Counted from the first letter of the stretch, positions 30,516-42,000 are shown. The stretch: DNA of 64,000 bases from Ostrinia nubilalis (GCF_963855985.1 NC_087108.1:13472001-13536000), one strand, 5' to 3'. The notes: generated by a model from the sequence alone, not told the origin. Made by a program: numbers and translations.

Positions 30516-32224
30516 ACATTTCCCCAAATAGGTTTATACTATAACAAAGATTTGAGGGAGCAAAAATGCAAAATAACGTTCGATTGTAAACCTCATTTTT
30601 TAAGTCGGTTAAAATACCTATTTACCTATCTAACTCTGCGTAGACCAACATCACTCTGTCTACCTACACTGTGTTAGTGCCAAAACAAATGTTCGAACAA
30701 TATTGTCGGGTTTCTTTTGCCTCAAAGTTGCTAGTTCATTCCCCAGCTCGTGCTCAAAGCTGGGACACTTCAAAAGGAATATTTATTTAGTATTCGGAAA
30801 TGTGGCTAAAGGTCACGACTAAGAGCGAAATGATCAAAGTGCCAGAACTGTAGCAAATGAGCTTCGAAAATTGTGATTATTGTTTTCGTAATTACAAGAG
30901 TATTTGTTTTCGCAGTTTCGATGCTGGAATCTCAAAGAGACTAATTACGAATATTATGGAAATAATGGAGATATTTTGTATCGAGCAATTTTCTTGCGAA
31001 AATTCCATAAAGTTCCTATCACGTTGCTATTAGAAAGTTGACGTCACGTCATGCTAGGCTTAAGGCGCTTAGCAAGCCGCATGATAATGTGGGTGTTGTA
31101 TTCAAATTCTACAGTTATTTTTTACTCTGACTAACATTTGTAAAAAATATCTCAGCTTTTTTACTGAAATAATTAAAAATGATTATTTTATTCTAAATAA
31201 AGCTTGTAACTATTGTACAAATTAAAAAATAAATATTTAAATGACAAAGTAAAATAAAAAAAATTCTCTGACTAAAATTGATAGACCATATTTGACCACA
31301 CCAATTATATCAAAAAAACTTAAATAAAATAAAATCAAAACAAATGCAAATAATCTTCATGAAAATGTTTCAGATAACGTCAGTTGCATTTACAATAATT
31401 CCACACTTTTTCATTTTGTTAACTGTAAGTTCCGAAGATAAATCCGTATTAAGACGTCGGCCATCTTGACTTAATAACTTGAAAATGTAATAAAGAATTC
31501 TTTGGCGACACTACTTAGCACTCTCCCGGTAAAAAGTTGAAGTATCTGTTTACTGCTTAATATTCTGCTATTTTGGTATGGCTTTAGTAGGTATTTTCTG
31601 TATTGTTTTAACTTTTTTCATATATTGTAGTTATACTGCATGCTAAATGGTTTTGTTTTGGATTGTATCTTGATATGCTATTTGTGAAAACTATGTAAGG
31701 CATTTTTGATCTTAACCGCCTCATCTATTAATAATGCATATATGCTGTTTGTTTTCCATAAAATAAATAAATAAATAAATAAATAAATAAAAAGTTTCCC
31801 CAGAAATTGGCCAAGGGACGTTGCAGACGCGCTACTTTTAGCGTTTGAGAAAAGCGATTTTGCTAATACAATGAAGCTTAAAATGTCGTAGAAGAGCGAA
31901 GGCGTCAACGCGCGTTTAGTCGTGAAGGTACTTACACAAAATAAGAGTATGTACTTAGGTTTGGGTATTGGATGATTTTGTTACGCCCGATTCCCAAATG
32001 GTAATCAAATTGAACATAACTGCAATTTATTATGAGTTTTGTAAACATTTCGCTATCGTTTCGGTCCAATTGAACCATGTTAAACTATGGCTTTGCATGC
32101 TAGAGGAAAAATTAAAAGTAGGTACACGAAGTGAAATCAATAATTGACTTATCAACTTTATCACTAGGCATTTGTGGTATGTAGGGATTGATAAGTTCAG
32201 AAGCGGAATTTCTATAAATAGCTT
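30516..32224. other. No gene; probable LINE 3' end at about 31560-31795
   Basis: A 3'UTR-like segment ending 'ttgttttccataaaataaat' followed by (AAAT)n to 31793 looks like the 3' end of a plus-strand LINE, but no coding part is left to identify it. The rest is unassigned. Confidence 0.4.
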
Positions 32225-32400
32225 CTTAAAGTTCAGCCAAACCAACGCGTCCAGCCTGCGTGCGCGATGGCGATCAGATGCTTTGTATGAATTTATCGAC
32301 GCGACACATCGACGCGTCCTGTCATTGTCGCGGCGATCTATGCACGCGCAGTGATCGCCAACATCGCGAGCTGCACGCGTTGGTTTGGCCGAGGCTTTAG
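32225..32400. mobile_element. MITE with AGCCAAACCAACGCG terminal repeats
   Basis: Left 'cagccaaaccaacgcgt' plus 'cgatggcgatca' is mirrored by right 'tgatcgccaacatcgcg' plus 'acgcgttggtttggcc'. The inverted repeats total about 50 bp with few mismatches around a CG-rich core. No second copy was noticed in the window. The two open frames here (32030-32404 minus, 32172-32354 plus) are by-products. Confidence 0.7.
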
Positions 32401-33047
32401 TCACTAATCATCGATATTAAGTAGTCAGTCTGCATCGCCCTAAGAAATCGGACCTCAATAGGATCAATGGGCAAAGACAAATGGAACCGCATTCGATATT
32501 CAAACTTCATGATAAAATACCGGGCGTAAGCGCAGCGGTAAAATCATTGAGTCATTTAACTTCGCACATTTATCAACTTAAGCAGTTTTTACTAAGCCCC
32601 TTTGCTTTTTAAAGAAGATGAATAAGGCTTTAAGCTATTAAAATTCTACAAGATCCACTAATTTTGTTAGGTTACGCAATGATTCTACTGGTAAAATACT
32701 ATAAACCTTATTTATTGTGCCAAACAGAATTTGAGCTGTTGAAACCTACTAACAAGATTCTTTGTATAACACTCGTGACTCATCACCTACGGTAGCTAAG
32801 CATACCTTAGTAATTTTAACTTAATATTCCCTCCCTGTGTATAAAGTTGTTTCTTCACGCAGCATAGTAACAACAATTATATTAAGTACAATAATTTATT
32901 ATTTCAAGTTAAATTATTTACTTCGTAAACGTCTTTAGCGTTTCGTTTCTGCATGAGTAAGTACCTATCTTTATAAAACAATTATGATCTCAATTTAACG
33001 TGTACACTGTACGTACATTATTATATTATTAATACTTAAAACATGTT
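32401..33047. other. No feature recognised
   Basis: Unassigned AT-rich sequence between two MITEs. Confidence 0.4.
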
Positions 33048-33199
33048 AGTGTCCCCGCAGACTACAAAATTTCTTCATAGCTATTGTCAGTATAAAAACA
33101 TAGAAAGTATGTACGCCGATTTGGTATCAACCGATTCCTCATATAAATTGCAAGGCGTCCGATATAAAGAGTAAGTTGTCTGCGGGGACTCACAGTTAA
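33048..33199. mobile_element. MITE with GTCCCCGCAGAC terminal repeats
   Basis: 'tagtgtccccgcagac' near 33048 and 'gtctgcggggactcaca' near 33180 are inverted and enclose about 120 bp of AT-rich sequence. It ends about 15 bp from the candidate donor of the minus-strand first exon. Confidence 0.6.
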
Positions 33200-33214
33200 A
33201 TACAAAAATCCTAC

Positions 33215-33255
33215 CTTAACCACGAACTGCCGGAACCAGGAACTCCCAGGAACAT
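33215..33255 (-). CDS. Possible start exon of an unidentified minus-strand gene
   Basis: On the minus strand an ATG at 33255-33253 opens MFLGVPGSGSSWL and runs into GTTAAG|GTAGGA, a good 5' splice site (exon end 33215, intron GT at 33214-33213). Upstream lies a GC-rich block and a run of 'gaagtgaagtgaacgatgtg' style 5'-UTR sequence typical of insect first exons. Only 13 codons are visible and no downstream exon was found to the left, so the product is unknown and the call is tentative. Confidence 0.25.
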
Positions 33256-33540
33256 CAGGTCACTTCACACTCACATCGTTCACTTCACTTCAATAAATTG
33301 TCACTTTACAAAATGCATAAATTAATGACACAAAAGTACACCCTATTGCTACGGCATAGCCGCGCGGCACGGCTGCGCGGGCGCCGATCGACTGCGGCCG
33401 GTGCGGCGCGGGCGACGAGGAGCGAGCGACTGGACTGCGGCCTGTGGCGCCATGGTGGTGGTGTGATCGGGCCGGCTCGCGCGCGGTATAGCTGCATCTA
33501 CCCTCCACTGGGAAATAAGAATTATAGACTGTATTCAATT
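33256..33540 (-). promoter_or_regulatory. GC-rich block, possible promoter and 5' UTR
   Basis: Between 33355 and 33490 the sequence is far richer in G and C than its surroundings, with many CpG (gccgcgcggcacggctgcgc). It is open in several frames on both strands (33290-33558), which follows from composition. Together with the donor at 33214 it is best read as the first exon and promoter of a minus-strand gene. No TATA box or clear TCAGT initiator is present on that strand. Confidence 0.35.
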
Positions 33541-34224
33541 AATTTTACTGCTTGCTAAAATGAGTTAGTTTTAATGTTGTATGCAATATACTATTGTGCT
33601 ATTATGCAGCGATTTGATATTTTTTTCTAGCTGTGTCTAAAAATGCATCAGCGTTAGTTAAAGCATAAGTAGTTCGGTTTAAATTCTTTGTTGTTATATG
33701 AGAGGGTTCGAAGTTACAATTTTTCTAACAATTTAAATAAATAGTTTTGTAGCTAAGTAATAAAATTAAATTATTAAATTTCTTTAACAAATGACGAAAC
33801 AGACCGATTATTATGTAGTTTTATGAAGATTTTCCGTCGGATTTTCAACAATTGAACGAAATCTAAAGAAAAGCTATTTATTTTGCTAATAACTTATTAG
33901 TTCTTAGCAAAGAAAAAAAGAATTCTTCCGTATTTTAATCCGAAATTACCATAATAAAGAAAATGTCCTTCAATTACAGAGTGAATAATTAATTTATTAA
34001 TTACTTTTGCTTTGCTATTTAAATGTCATAGTAAGTATGACATTTACATAGTAAATCAAAATCATGCCTAAAAGTATTAGCTACTTGTAGGTGACTTCAT
34101 TATTTTACTTTTAACCTTTAAATTGAAATAACAGAATAACGACGAAAAATAAGCCAAAAGTAGATAGCTAAATGTGTCAAAACATGTGCTTATAATAAAC
34201 ACTGTTCTAAAGTTCGCCGAAATA
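33541..34224. other. No feature recognised
   Basis: AT-rich, no frames, no repeats with clear ends. Confidence 0.4.
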
Positions 34225-34398
34225 TTTTGTTCTAGTATTAGTACAGTGGGTCTTGGCCCGAAATCTAGAACCCATAGTACAAGATTACTCGTATTTGCTT
34301 AGTTTGGGACTAGAGGCGCAGTGTAAAATGTCCAATTTAAATCGCTAATTTAAGATTAGGGTTTTCACTGCAAAGTAATTTTGTTCTAGTATTAGTAC
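34225..34398 (+). mobile_element. Retroposon insertion with perfect 20-bp target duplication
   Basis: TTTTGTTCTAGTATTAGTAC is present at 34225-34244 and again at 34379-34398, with 134 bp between. The insert contains 'tctagaacccatagtacaag' and 'gcttagtttgggactagagg', then 'gcagtgtaaaatgtcc'. These match, in the opposite orientation, the tRNA-like retroposon at 44749-44985. A perfect long duplication points to target-primed retroposition and a young age. The insert lacks a poly-A tail and the tRNA-like head, so it is 5'-truncated. Confidence 0.75.
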
Positions 34399-34625
34399 GT
34401 GCGACCCAGGAGGGTTATGTTACGCCGCATACGATAAAAGAAGAATGTAAATATTCTCGTAATTAACAGGGTTCCGTTAATTAAAATAAAACAAGGAGAC
34501 CCTGAGGGAGCTCGTGCGACGCTGCGGTGTGTCTAAGCCTGCCTTTGAGGAAGACCGTCGACACAGACGTCCTGTGGACATGGTTGCTCTTTTCTTAGAA
34601 AATTATCAATCCAATTCTTACTTTA

Positions 34626-34856
34626 CCAATATTCTAATTGAGAAAGTAACTCTGTCTGTCTTTCTGCTTGTTAGCTTTTAATGCTTAAACCACTGTACAT
34701 ATGTGGAGGATATTTTGGTATAAAAAGAGTTTTAGATCCAAAAGGAAAAACATGGGGTAGTTTTTATCCCGATTTTTGAAAGAGAAACAAGGGCGAGACA
34801 AAATCTTTCTGAGAAAGCCCGAAATTCACGCGGGCGAAGTTGTGGGAAAAAGCTAA
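34626..34856 (+). mobile_element. Degenerate Helitron-like element
   Basis: 'attgagaaagtaactctgtc' and 'tagtttttatcccgattttt', then 'ttcacgcgggcgaagttgtg' and 'aaagctaa', correspond to the 61505/61804 family with many changes. The 3' end reads CTAA instead of CTAG. Confidence 0.55.
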
Positions 34857-35392
34857 TCTACTTTTTACGTAAATTTTTACTACAAATATGTATTAGACAT
34901 TTTCACACAATGATTGAGAGACTGTTACCTAGGATATTTTTTCGATGAAACTCGCCAAACTGTTCAATAAAGCTTGCATAGACAGCGTTATGTGTGATTG
35001 TGACTATCAGATAGCGATTTAAAGACAATAGTATCGTAGGGAACCAATAGAAGCTTCTATAACACAAACCTAAACACACCGACCATAAATACGCGATTAG
35101 GAACGAGCCATAAACTAGATTGCAGTAGCTTGTAGTCGACAAACAGGCGCATCTGCGGACTGCAGCTAGCGGTTGCATTTTGGTACAAAACCAAGGTTTA
35201 CGTCGACAAAATCCTATTTTCCTTCTTAATAGAATATAATATTGACGTCTAAGTTTTGTTACTTTAAAGATACAAAACCATGATTTAAGTAGACTAAGCC
35301 AGGGAAAGATCAAGGAAACTTTTAAATAAATTAAATCAATTCAAATCAATAACGTACTACGTGCGAATGTTACTATTATGGGCTGGACGCAC
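34857..35392. other. No feature recognised; 136-codon minus frame rejected
   Basis: A minus-strand frame at 34903-35313 has Trp/Leu/Cys-rich content but no recognisable domain or gene context. Confidence 0.3.
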
Positions 35393-35860
35393 TACATGAA
35401 TCAGAAATCAGAATCAGAATCAGAAATATTTATTTGCTTTTACATGGTTTTACAAGATATTATTATTACAATTGGCATGTCCACATGTTGACTTAATTAG
35501 TCATGCAAATATTGAAAAAAAAATGTAAGTACAAAAGAACAATGATAAATTACAGCATTTGAATGTCAGGATTATTATTACAATGGATTATATTAACATG
35601 CTTTACAATAAATAATTCTAGTCGAGAAAATTAAATAGTCTGTTAATCATAATAATTTGTCGTCAAAGTATTCTTGTACTGAGTAATAGCATTTATTCAA
35701 AAGCCAGATATGCAACTTTTTTTTAAACAACTCTAGCGGCAACAGTTTAAAAAATGTTATTAAGTATTTGGGCTGGAATTTATCAGTTTTTTTGCATTTC
35801 TCCAAGTTTCTACCCGCAGTAATGTAGGTAGGCCAATATTTCATTTGCATTTTATTGCTT
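35393..35860 (-). pseudogene. Third LINE type, C-terminal RT remnant and 3' UTR
   Basis: The left edge 'cagaatcagaatcagaaata' is a (CTGATT)n tail read in reverse. At the right, the minus frame contains YWPTYITAGRNLEKCKK and KKKLHIWLLNKCYYSVQEYF ending in DDKLL-stop at 35647. The ending (basic, leucine-rich, YYS-x-E-Y/F-x-D-D) resembles the C-termini of LINE-A, LINE-B and LINE-C ORF2. The 3' UTR shares no block with those, so it is a different family. Confidence 0.6.
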
Positions 35861-37469
35861 TTTATTAGTTGGTCACAAGACTCATGAATGAAGCAACCCG
35901 AAGATTATTGGAAGATCTTTCTTATAAAATATTTCAAAACGGTAACTTTAGCTATTTACGAGCACAAAAGCAAACATATTTTCTAAGATCACGTTAACAG
36001 GAAAGAATTGAAAATTGTTTTGTATTTTTCTAGATGTAGATTCTACAGTACCTACAATAACCAGGTTTCTAATTGGAAGGTCCAAGAAAATTGTTTAGTT
36101 TATTAGATAAACCTTGAACTAACAAACTATAACAAAAACCTATTTAAAGGCTACCTCATTAAAGTTCGTTACTGAGGTAATAAAATTTAAAACCTACCGC
36201 GCCATTGCCTGCCTCGAAATAAAACTACTCGTACCTACACTGTAAGTCACTTTACTTGAGAAAACTTTTCCTGTTGAACATAATGGTTTAAATGTTAATT
36301 GCTAGCTTGGGGGTTTACTGATTCATTATTATTTTCATAACTTAACTGAAAAACTCATTTACCTACACATTAGCATAATATTAAGGCACAAGATTCCAAT
36401 TTTAGTTAAGTCTGCGAATTTACTCCCATATTTCTTGCATAGCCCTTGCATAATTAAGTGGGTTCATTTATGCCTACGTTAACCCTTGACGTGCTGGAGG
36501 GCCTGTTACACCCGCTTCATTAAAAAATATGAAAATATTTCTTTGCTTGGCTTGGTGTGGCCCGTGGAAAATTAGTTTCTAACAAAATTGACGGTACTTT
36601 GTTGTTAAACTTAAAGTGAACAAGAAGTTTGTTTAGAAGTAGAAAACTATACTGTGTAATAAATAATACAATAGATAGGAGGTAGGTACATAGTCGCATG
36701 CATTTTTCTATCTGAAAAAAATCTCTAATTATACTTCATAATTTTTATCATAGACTTGGGTAGAAACTCAGTTTTGTTTTGCATAAAAAAGGTTACCAAA
36801 TGATAATGTATGTAAAATAGGACTTTTACAAAAAATAAAAGCCCACAGCATGCGAAGGGTTAAACTTGAGCCTCGCTAAAATGCTAACAAGAGTGCTGCA
36901 TAAATGCAAAATGGTGGTTACTTGCAAATTGCAATAGCTTAGTAGCCTATTACGGGCATATTTATAACTAAACCTTTTGAGGGAAACTAACTAGTTATTT
37001 CCGCGGTTATATTTTCAAAAGGTTCACTCGGTGAATATTTAATTAACATTAACAATGCCTTTTATGTTTGGTAAATATTAGCTAGAAGATAATATACAAA
37101 ATTAAATAAATATAACCGCTTTAGCCAACAAAGATATTTAATACAACAAAAATAACTTAAAAAGATTTTTGTCATGGAAAAATTAGGAGAAAACTTAATT
37201 TATCCTTGTGTTTATTTTTCCTCACCTTAACATTTCTTTTAACTTCGCGTTTCCAAATAAGTAATTATAATTTTAATTGCGTCATTATGACGCTTTGGCT
37301 TTGATGTGCCAGCTGTCAGTTATTCTTTGATATGGAAATGTGGGTAGTTCAAAAGCGGCTCACGTCAGCTCGTGTCAAAGCTTAATAAATGTGGGTCAGA
37401 CCTTAAGCGGTACCTTGGCATGTGGTCTTGGAAAATTAAGACGTACAATACAATATTATACTCGTACTA
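35861..37469. other. No gene or repeat recognised
   Basis: AT-rich, unassigned sequence. Confidence 0.4.
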
Positions 37470-37640
37470 ACCTGACGGGCTGGATGACGTAGTAGCGTGG
37501 GCAGGCCTCCTACTAGGTGGGCCGACGATCTGGTAAAGGTCGTGGGAAAAGCCTGGATGCGGGCGGCGCAGGACCGTTCATTGTGGAAATCTTGGGGGAG
37601 GCCTTTGTCCAGCAGTGGACGTCATCTGGCTGACGTGATC
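37470..37640 (+). pseudogene. RTE-type LINE: reverse transcriptase C-terminal fragment
   Basis: The reading GRPPTRWADDLVKVVGKAW, MRAAQDRSLWKSWGRPLSS corresponds to the RTE tail at 27.8 kb. It ends with 'gcctttgtccagcagtggac' and 'gtcatctggctgacgtga'. The stop normally following SLWK.. is read through in this copy, so the tail is translated UTR. Opposite-strand frames are shadows. Confidence 0.7.
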
Positions 37641-38775
37641 GACTGTGTCCCCAGATCAGAACTATGTCACTATCAAGTATCATGGGCTCCTTAGCCCTCA
37701 TAACAAACAAGCAGGAAGACAGAGTTCCTTCAGAGGTGTAGATTATGCAAATTCATTCATAAAAAGATTCCATTGGCTCTTACGTAGGCTTAAGAATATT
37801 AATATCCTATCCAGAAACTGCTTTCCACTTAGCGCTATAATCGTGGTCTGCTTAGGTCGGTTATCCACTTAAGCTTTAGACCACAGACAAAGATTTTTAT
37901 TAGAACTAGACTGTTTAGAATTAGAAAATAAATTCGATACTATACGGAATTGCGGATGTTATATTTTATACCTAAAATAATGTAAAATTACGATTACATA
38001 ATGCGAGTATTTTCGTTTTATCATCCGTCACCTTAAACGAGATGAGTGTTTGTCGATTAGAAATAGACAATTGCAATCATACTGCTAATATTAAGAAGCT
38101 CAAAATCTACAGGACCAATTTAAAAAAAAAATAACACTATTAGAATGCCACATAATTTCTGAGGGACGTAGTCTCTTCTAACAAAATTCACCCGGGCAAA
38201 CCCGCAGGCAAAAACAACATTATTTTGTTGGGTTGTCTTAGTTCTGGACAACCTGTCTAATGTAATCCAATAACTATAGTGCAGAGAAGTATTTATTGAG
38301 AGACATCGCTCTGTTTCCGAGAATATTTAGTGGACGAGCAGCTTTATCTCCACCACGGTGGGCGCCATGAATATTGAATGGAATATTTTTGAGTCGATAG
38401 CCATTTATGCTGATAACCAATCCCAGCCTATTGCTGGAAAAAACTTGTTGCCGAAGATGTTAAATATTTTTTTGTAAGTTTACTGGAACTTGAAACGTAA
38501 GTTTACGTACTTATTTGACTAGTAGTGTCAAGTAATTTTATAAAACAAGAAACAGTATAAAATAACATTGAAAATTAATGATTATATGCTAACCATTTCC
38601 TTGAATTTCAAAAATTTTGTATGATACACTGAGACCCAAACCGGACTTTTTGAAAGAATTTAAAGCGATATTGCACTGTTTTGTTTCACTCATGCACGTT
38701 CACGTACACTTGGTGGTAAAAAGTCCACCAACAATTTACTTAGATATTCGACTAAACGACACATTATCTTCTATA
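37641..38775. other. No feature recognised
   Basis: Unassigned. 'ttcacccgggcaaacccgca' near 38190 may be a worn Helitron-like 3' hairpin. Confidence 0.35.
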
Positions 38776-39455
38776 CAGGGTGGAAACGATAAGTGATCTC
38801 ACTCGATTATTTCTAAACTATACAAGATATCGAAAAACTGGTTACTGTTCCTGAAAGTGCTTCACGAGCTCTTTCAAACGGTACCAATAACAGGTTACAG
38901 AATAATCGGGATCTATCCGAAAATTCAATGTTTCCAGCTTCCATACTAAATGTATGCCAACCACTCAATATTAGAAGTGTAATTTTTTTAAAACTTTAAA
39001 TAAACTCGTAAATTGCATTCTTATTTAAGATTATTTATGGAAAACATTAGTTTTAGGCTTTACTTGCTATACAATTTGCTATAATATTATCAAGAGATGA
39101 GTACCATTATCTGTGATAGTACTAAATGTATGGAAGATGGAAACATTGAATTTTTAGATAGATACAGTTTATTCTGTAACTTAATATTGATACCATTGGA
39201 TAGAGCTCGTGAAGCACTTTTAGGATCAGTAACCAGTTTTACGATATCTTTTGTAGTTTTTAATATTATGAGGCTGTACCAAATGTATGGAAGCTGGAAA
39301 TATTGAATTTTCGGATAGATCCTGTTTATTCTTTAACCTATTATTGATACCGTTTGATAGAGCTCATGAAGCACTTTCAGGATCAGTAACTAGTTTTTTA
39401 ATATCTTGTATAGTTTAGAAATAATCCAGTGAGATCACTTATCGTTTCCACCCTG
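38776..39455. mobile_element. CAGGGTGG fold-back MITE, copy 2
   Basis: Ends CAGGGTGGAAACGATAAGTG and 'cttatcgtttccaccctg', flanked by TA at 38774-75 and 39456-57. It has the same left arm, AT-rich centre and doubled right arm as copy 1 (tccagcttccatactaaatg; tggaagctggaaatattgaa). The internal frame at 39097-39306 is not coding. Copies 1 and 2 share the duplication, so it predates their spread. Confidence 0.8.
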
Positions 39456-39652
39456 TATATATAAAAGAAAGTCGTGTTAGTTACACCACTTATAACTCAA
39501 GAACGGCTGAACCGATTTAACTGAAAATTGTCAGGGAGGTAGTTTAGAGCCAGGAGAAGGACATAGGATACTTTTTATCCCGTTCGAAATTAAAAAAAAA
39601 GTCTGCTTATTTATTGCCATTAAGGCGGAACAAAGTTCGCCGGGTCAGCTAG
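39456..39652 (+). mobile_element. Helitron-like element, TTCGCCGGGTCAGCTAG family
   Basis: Begins in 'tatataaaagaaagtcgtgt', contains 'aacggctgaaccgatttaac' and 'ataggatactttttatcccg', and ends 'ttcgccgggtcagctag' before T. Its left end coincides with the TA of the fold-back MITE. Non-coding. Confidence 0.6.
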
Positions 39653-39769
39653 TTTTAAATATTTAAACAAAAGTGCCAAACATGACGTTTCATTTTCCAA
39701 CTAAAAAGTTCAGATTATATCAAATCGAAGCAACAATTATTTGAATTTAGAACGCCAGACGCATCTCGC
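39653..39769. other. Spacer
   Basis: Nothing recognised between the Helitron-like element and the CpG-rich promoter candidate. Confidence 0.4.
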
Positions 39770-39987
39770 CACTTGCCGTTCGAAATTTAAATTATGCAGC
39801 CTAACGTGGTGAAGACGCGCGAACCCAATCCGCGAGAGCCTTAAAAGAAAAAAAAAATTACGCGCGCCTACCATAGACTTTTTTTCTTTTGACAATTAAA
39901 ATTATTGACAGTCAGTGCGCGACCTTTTTGATTGTGAACACGTTTTGTGTTTAATTAACTGTATTTTTATAATTGTTTTGTGATATT
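39770..39987 (+). promoter_or_regulatory. Candidate plus-strand promoter and 5' UTR
   Basis: A CpG-rich patch (gaagacgcgcgaacccaatc; aatccgcgagagcc; ttacgcgcgcctacc) precedes TCAGT at 39912-39916, the insect initiator consensus, within 'gacagtcagtgcgcg'. No TATA box at -30. The sequence after it (gattgtgaacacgttttgtg) has the GTG-rich look of insect 5' UTRs and leads into an ATG followed by a perfect donor at 40016. Confidence 0.4.
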
Positions 39988-40015
39988 ATGACTCCTGATA
40001 ACAATAGATTTTTGT
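39988..40015 (+). CDS. Candidate first coding exon of an unidentified gene
   Basis: ATG at 39988 opens MTPDNNRFL and reaches GTAAGT at 40016-40021, an ideal 5' splice site, after 28 nt. Joined to the microexon at 42001-42026 the frame stays open (MTPDNNRFLCWPRLQPEK) and ends in phase 0. An alternative downstream donor at 40106 (ATG at 40089, MGCRR) gives a stop inside the microexon, so the first donor is favoured for coding. I do not recognise the peptide. It is only a hypothesis without transcripts. Confidence 0.33.
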
Positions 40016-40389
40016 GTAAGTGAAAGTGTAGTGTTAATAGTGAAAGAAGATTATTCCAAATAGTGCGTTAATACAATACACAAAGATTATGGGGTGCCGT
40101 CGAGGGTAATTGTTTTCTTTAATTTACTTTGAGTTACGAGTACTGCTATTATTTTAACAGCATTTAACACCCACAAGCTGTCTAGCGAGACAAAGAATGT
40201 AGAATTTTATGGCAGAGGTATGATTTTCAACAACAAAAAATATTAATAGTAAACAACTACCTACCTAAACAGAACAATTAATATGGATTGTACCTGCTTA
40301 TGCTATTTTTGTATTATTAAAATCTTTGATTAGGGTTTCGTTGATTAGGGATTCGTTTAATGTTCATTGTATTGTTCTTTTTAAGTTTA
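40016..40389. other. Presumed intron start, alternative donor at 40106
   Basis: If the exon at 39988 is real, this is intron or alternative 5' UTR. 'cgtcgagg|gtaatt' at 40106 is a weaker donor preceded by an ATG (40089). Confidence 0.25.
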
Positions 40390-40472
40390 AGTTTTTGAAA
40401 CAGGGACTCGCACTATAAAGTTATCTGTGACAAACAAATTTTCACGCGGGCGAAGCCGTAGCCACAAGCTAG
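40390..40472 (+). mobile_element. Helitron-like 3' end fragment
   Basis: 'tttgaaacagggactcgcac', 'ttcacgcgggcgaagccgta' and 'gccacaagctag' before T match the last 80 bp of the 61505/61804 elements. The 5' two thirds is missing. Confidence 0.62.
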
Positions 40473-40884
40473 TTTTATAATAAGTTCAAAAGTATTGTAA
40501 GAATCTACTTGCTTGTTTACTTTGTGTACTATCCAATAGTTACAATAACAATGTGTAAGTGCAATGAACGATATCCAAGCTATTTTCTTCCCAAGAAAGC
40601 CTTAGAGAGCCTTATCGGGATGTATCAAAGACGGCCCGGACAATAGTCGTAATGGTGGCCTACTAGAACTAGTAAACTAGTTAGAGCTAGAACGAACTAG
40701 TCGAAGTGTTTTGCTACGTGGCTCCCCGGGAATCCGGGATTGCGGGAGTTTTATTGATACCATCATATTGTTGGAGATAAGTCAAGGAGAACTGTTGGAA
40801 TAGTCGAGGGCTTAACGTGAATCGGTGTAAATACGATTTTCATATAATATTATGATTTTGAAAAACTATTTAGCTTTCGTTGAG
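40473..40884. other. No feature recognised
   Basis: Unassigned; includes a short cluster of ctag-containing repeats (actagaactagtaaactag at 40660-40700). Confidence 0.35.
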
Positions 40885-41010
40885 GGTACTAAACACAAGG
40901 TGGACCGATGACCTCCTATAGGCAGTAGAAAAACGCTTCATGCAGGCCATTTTATTTATGGAAGGCCTATGTTCAGCAGAGGAAGTCCTGTGGCTGAAAT
41001 AATGATTTGT
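40885..41010 (+). mobile_element. RTE-type LINE 3' end, degenerate
   Basis: 'acaaggtggaccgatgacct', 'cgcttcatgcaggcc' and 'ggcctatgttcagcagagga', 'agtcctgtggctgaaataat' follow the 27.8-kb element with internal loss of about 100 bp. The frame is broken. Confidence 0.6.
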
Positions 41011-41604
41011 GGAGAGCACTATAATATTTTTTATTGTACAAGCATGTGTAACTGTACCTACTTTGATAATTTTAGTTAACATTGACAGATAACAATTCAA
41101 GTATTACTGTACTCACATAGGCATAGATATTGGGTGTGTATTGTGTTTACTTATAGAATGGCGTGAAAATGTTTTTGCAAACGAATGTGATATGTTACCA
41201 ATGTCATACCAAAATTGGTTGAGTGGTTTTGCATTATGATGCAGTCACATCCATCTTCAGCATTATGTTCTCATGCATCTGGCGATTACCGTAAATCTAA
41301 ATAACCATAACGTCTCAACCGGGCGTTGTCTCAACATTCATAACCGGGCCATTAAGCCGGGCCTGCCGCGGCCGCGCAATTACACGGATACCAACTACAC
41401 CCATCTGTCTGCAGTCGGGTAGGGCCGGGGAGATACTCGTACGATAATTGCATTTGAAGTTTGCATTTAACAAGTGTCATTTTTGCAAGTTCTTTTTGTG
41501 AATGCTACAATGTAACCTTGTTGGTGATCAAATAAATAAATAGACTTTAAAATATTGTTTGTCTAGGTTTGGGCCAAATGAAACGCTATAGGTCTAGCAC
41601 TTAA
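41011..41604. other. No gene; GC-rich block at 41320-41440
   Basis: The patch containing 'gggccattaagccgggcctg', 'ccgcggccgcgcaattacac' and 'ctgcagtcgggtagggccgg' stands out in AT-rich DNA between the candidate first exon and the microexon. No frame or splice sites are convincing. It could be a regulatory element or a repeat. Confidence 0.35.
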
Positions 41605-41690
41605 CTCAATCAATACTCAATACTCAATAGTTTATTGCTTCCATAATGTTTACAAAAGGTGTTATTGGTAGGGTAAGATACAATTATGTG
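41605..41690 (-). repeat. LINE 3' end ending in (TATTGAG)n, copy 2
   Basis: Almost identical to 18095-18180 over about 85 bp (tacaaaaggtgttattggta; gggtaagatacaattatg). The high identity suggests both inserted recently from one source. It is shorter than copy 1. Confidence 0.65.
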
Positions 41691-42000
41691 CCTGAGGTAT
41701 GGGAGCGGCACTGTCAGTGAGACTTCAGATCTTCAGATTTGTATGCTCTGTCACACCATAGTCCACTGACTCAGTTAACCTATGGTACGTGTATAATTAT
41801 TTATAATTAATTTTAATAAATTCTCATTTTCAAGTATGTTCGTACACTTTTTTTACTCAGAGATTCAATAAAACATAGGAATTTATAATGTTTGTTGTTT
41901 GAACAAATCTATCGAATAACGCAATTAATTGGAACTGGAAAGCTGCTAAGATTATACTTTTGCTACTAACTAACTAAACAGTTATTTATTTGGTTTTCAG

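Noticed and set aside
33290..33558. Three overlapping Arg/Ala-rich ORFs on both strands
   Set aside because: Openness in several frames at once is explained by GC-rich composition lacking stop codons.
34903..35313. 136-codon minus-strand ORF
   Set aside because: Hydrophobic and Cys/Trp-rich but without a recognisable family or coding bias; likely chance.
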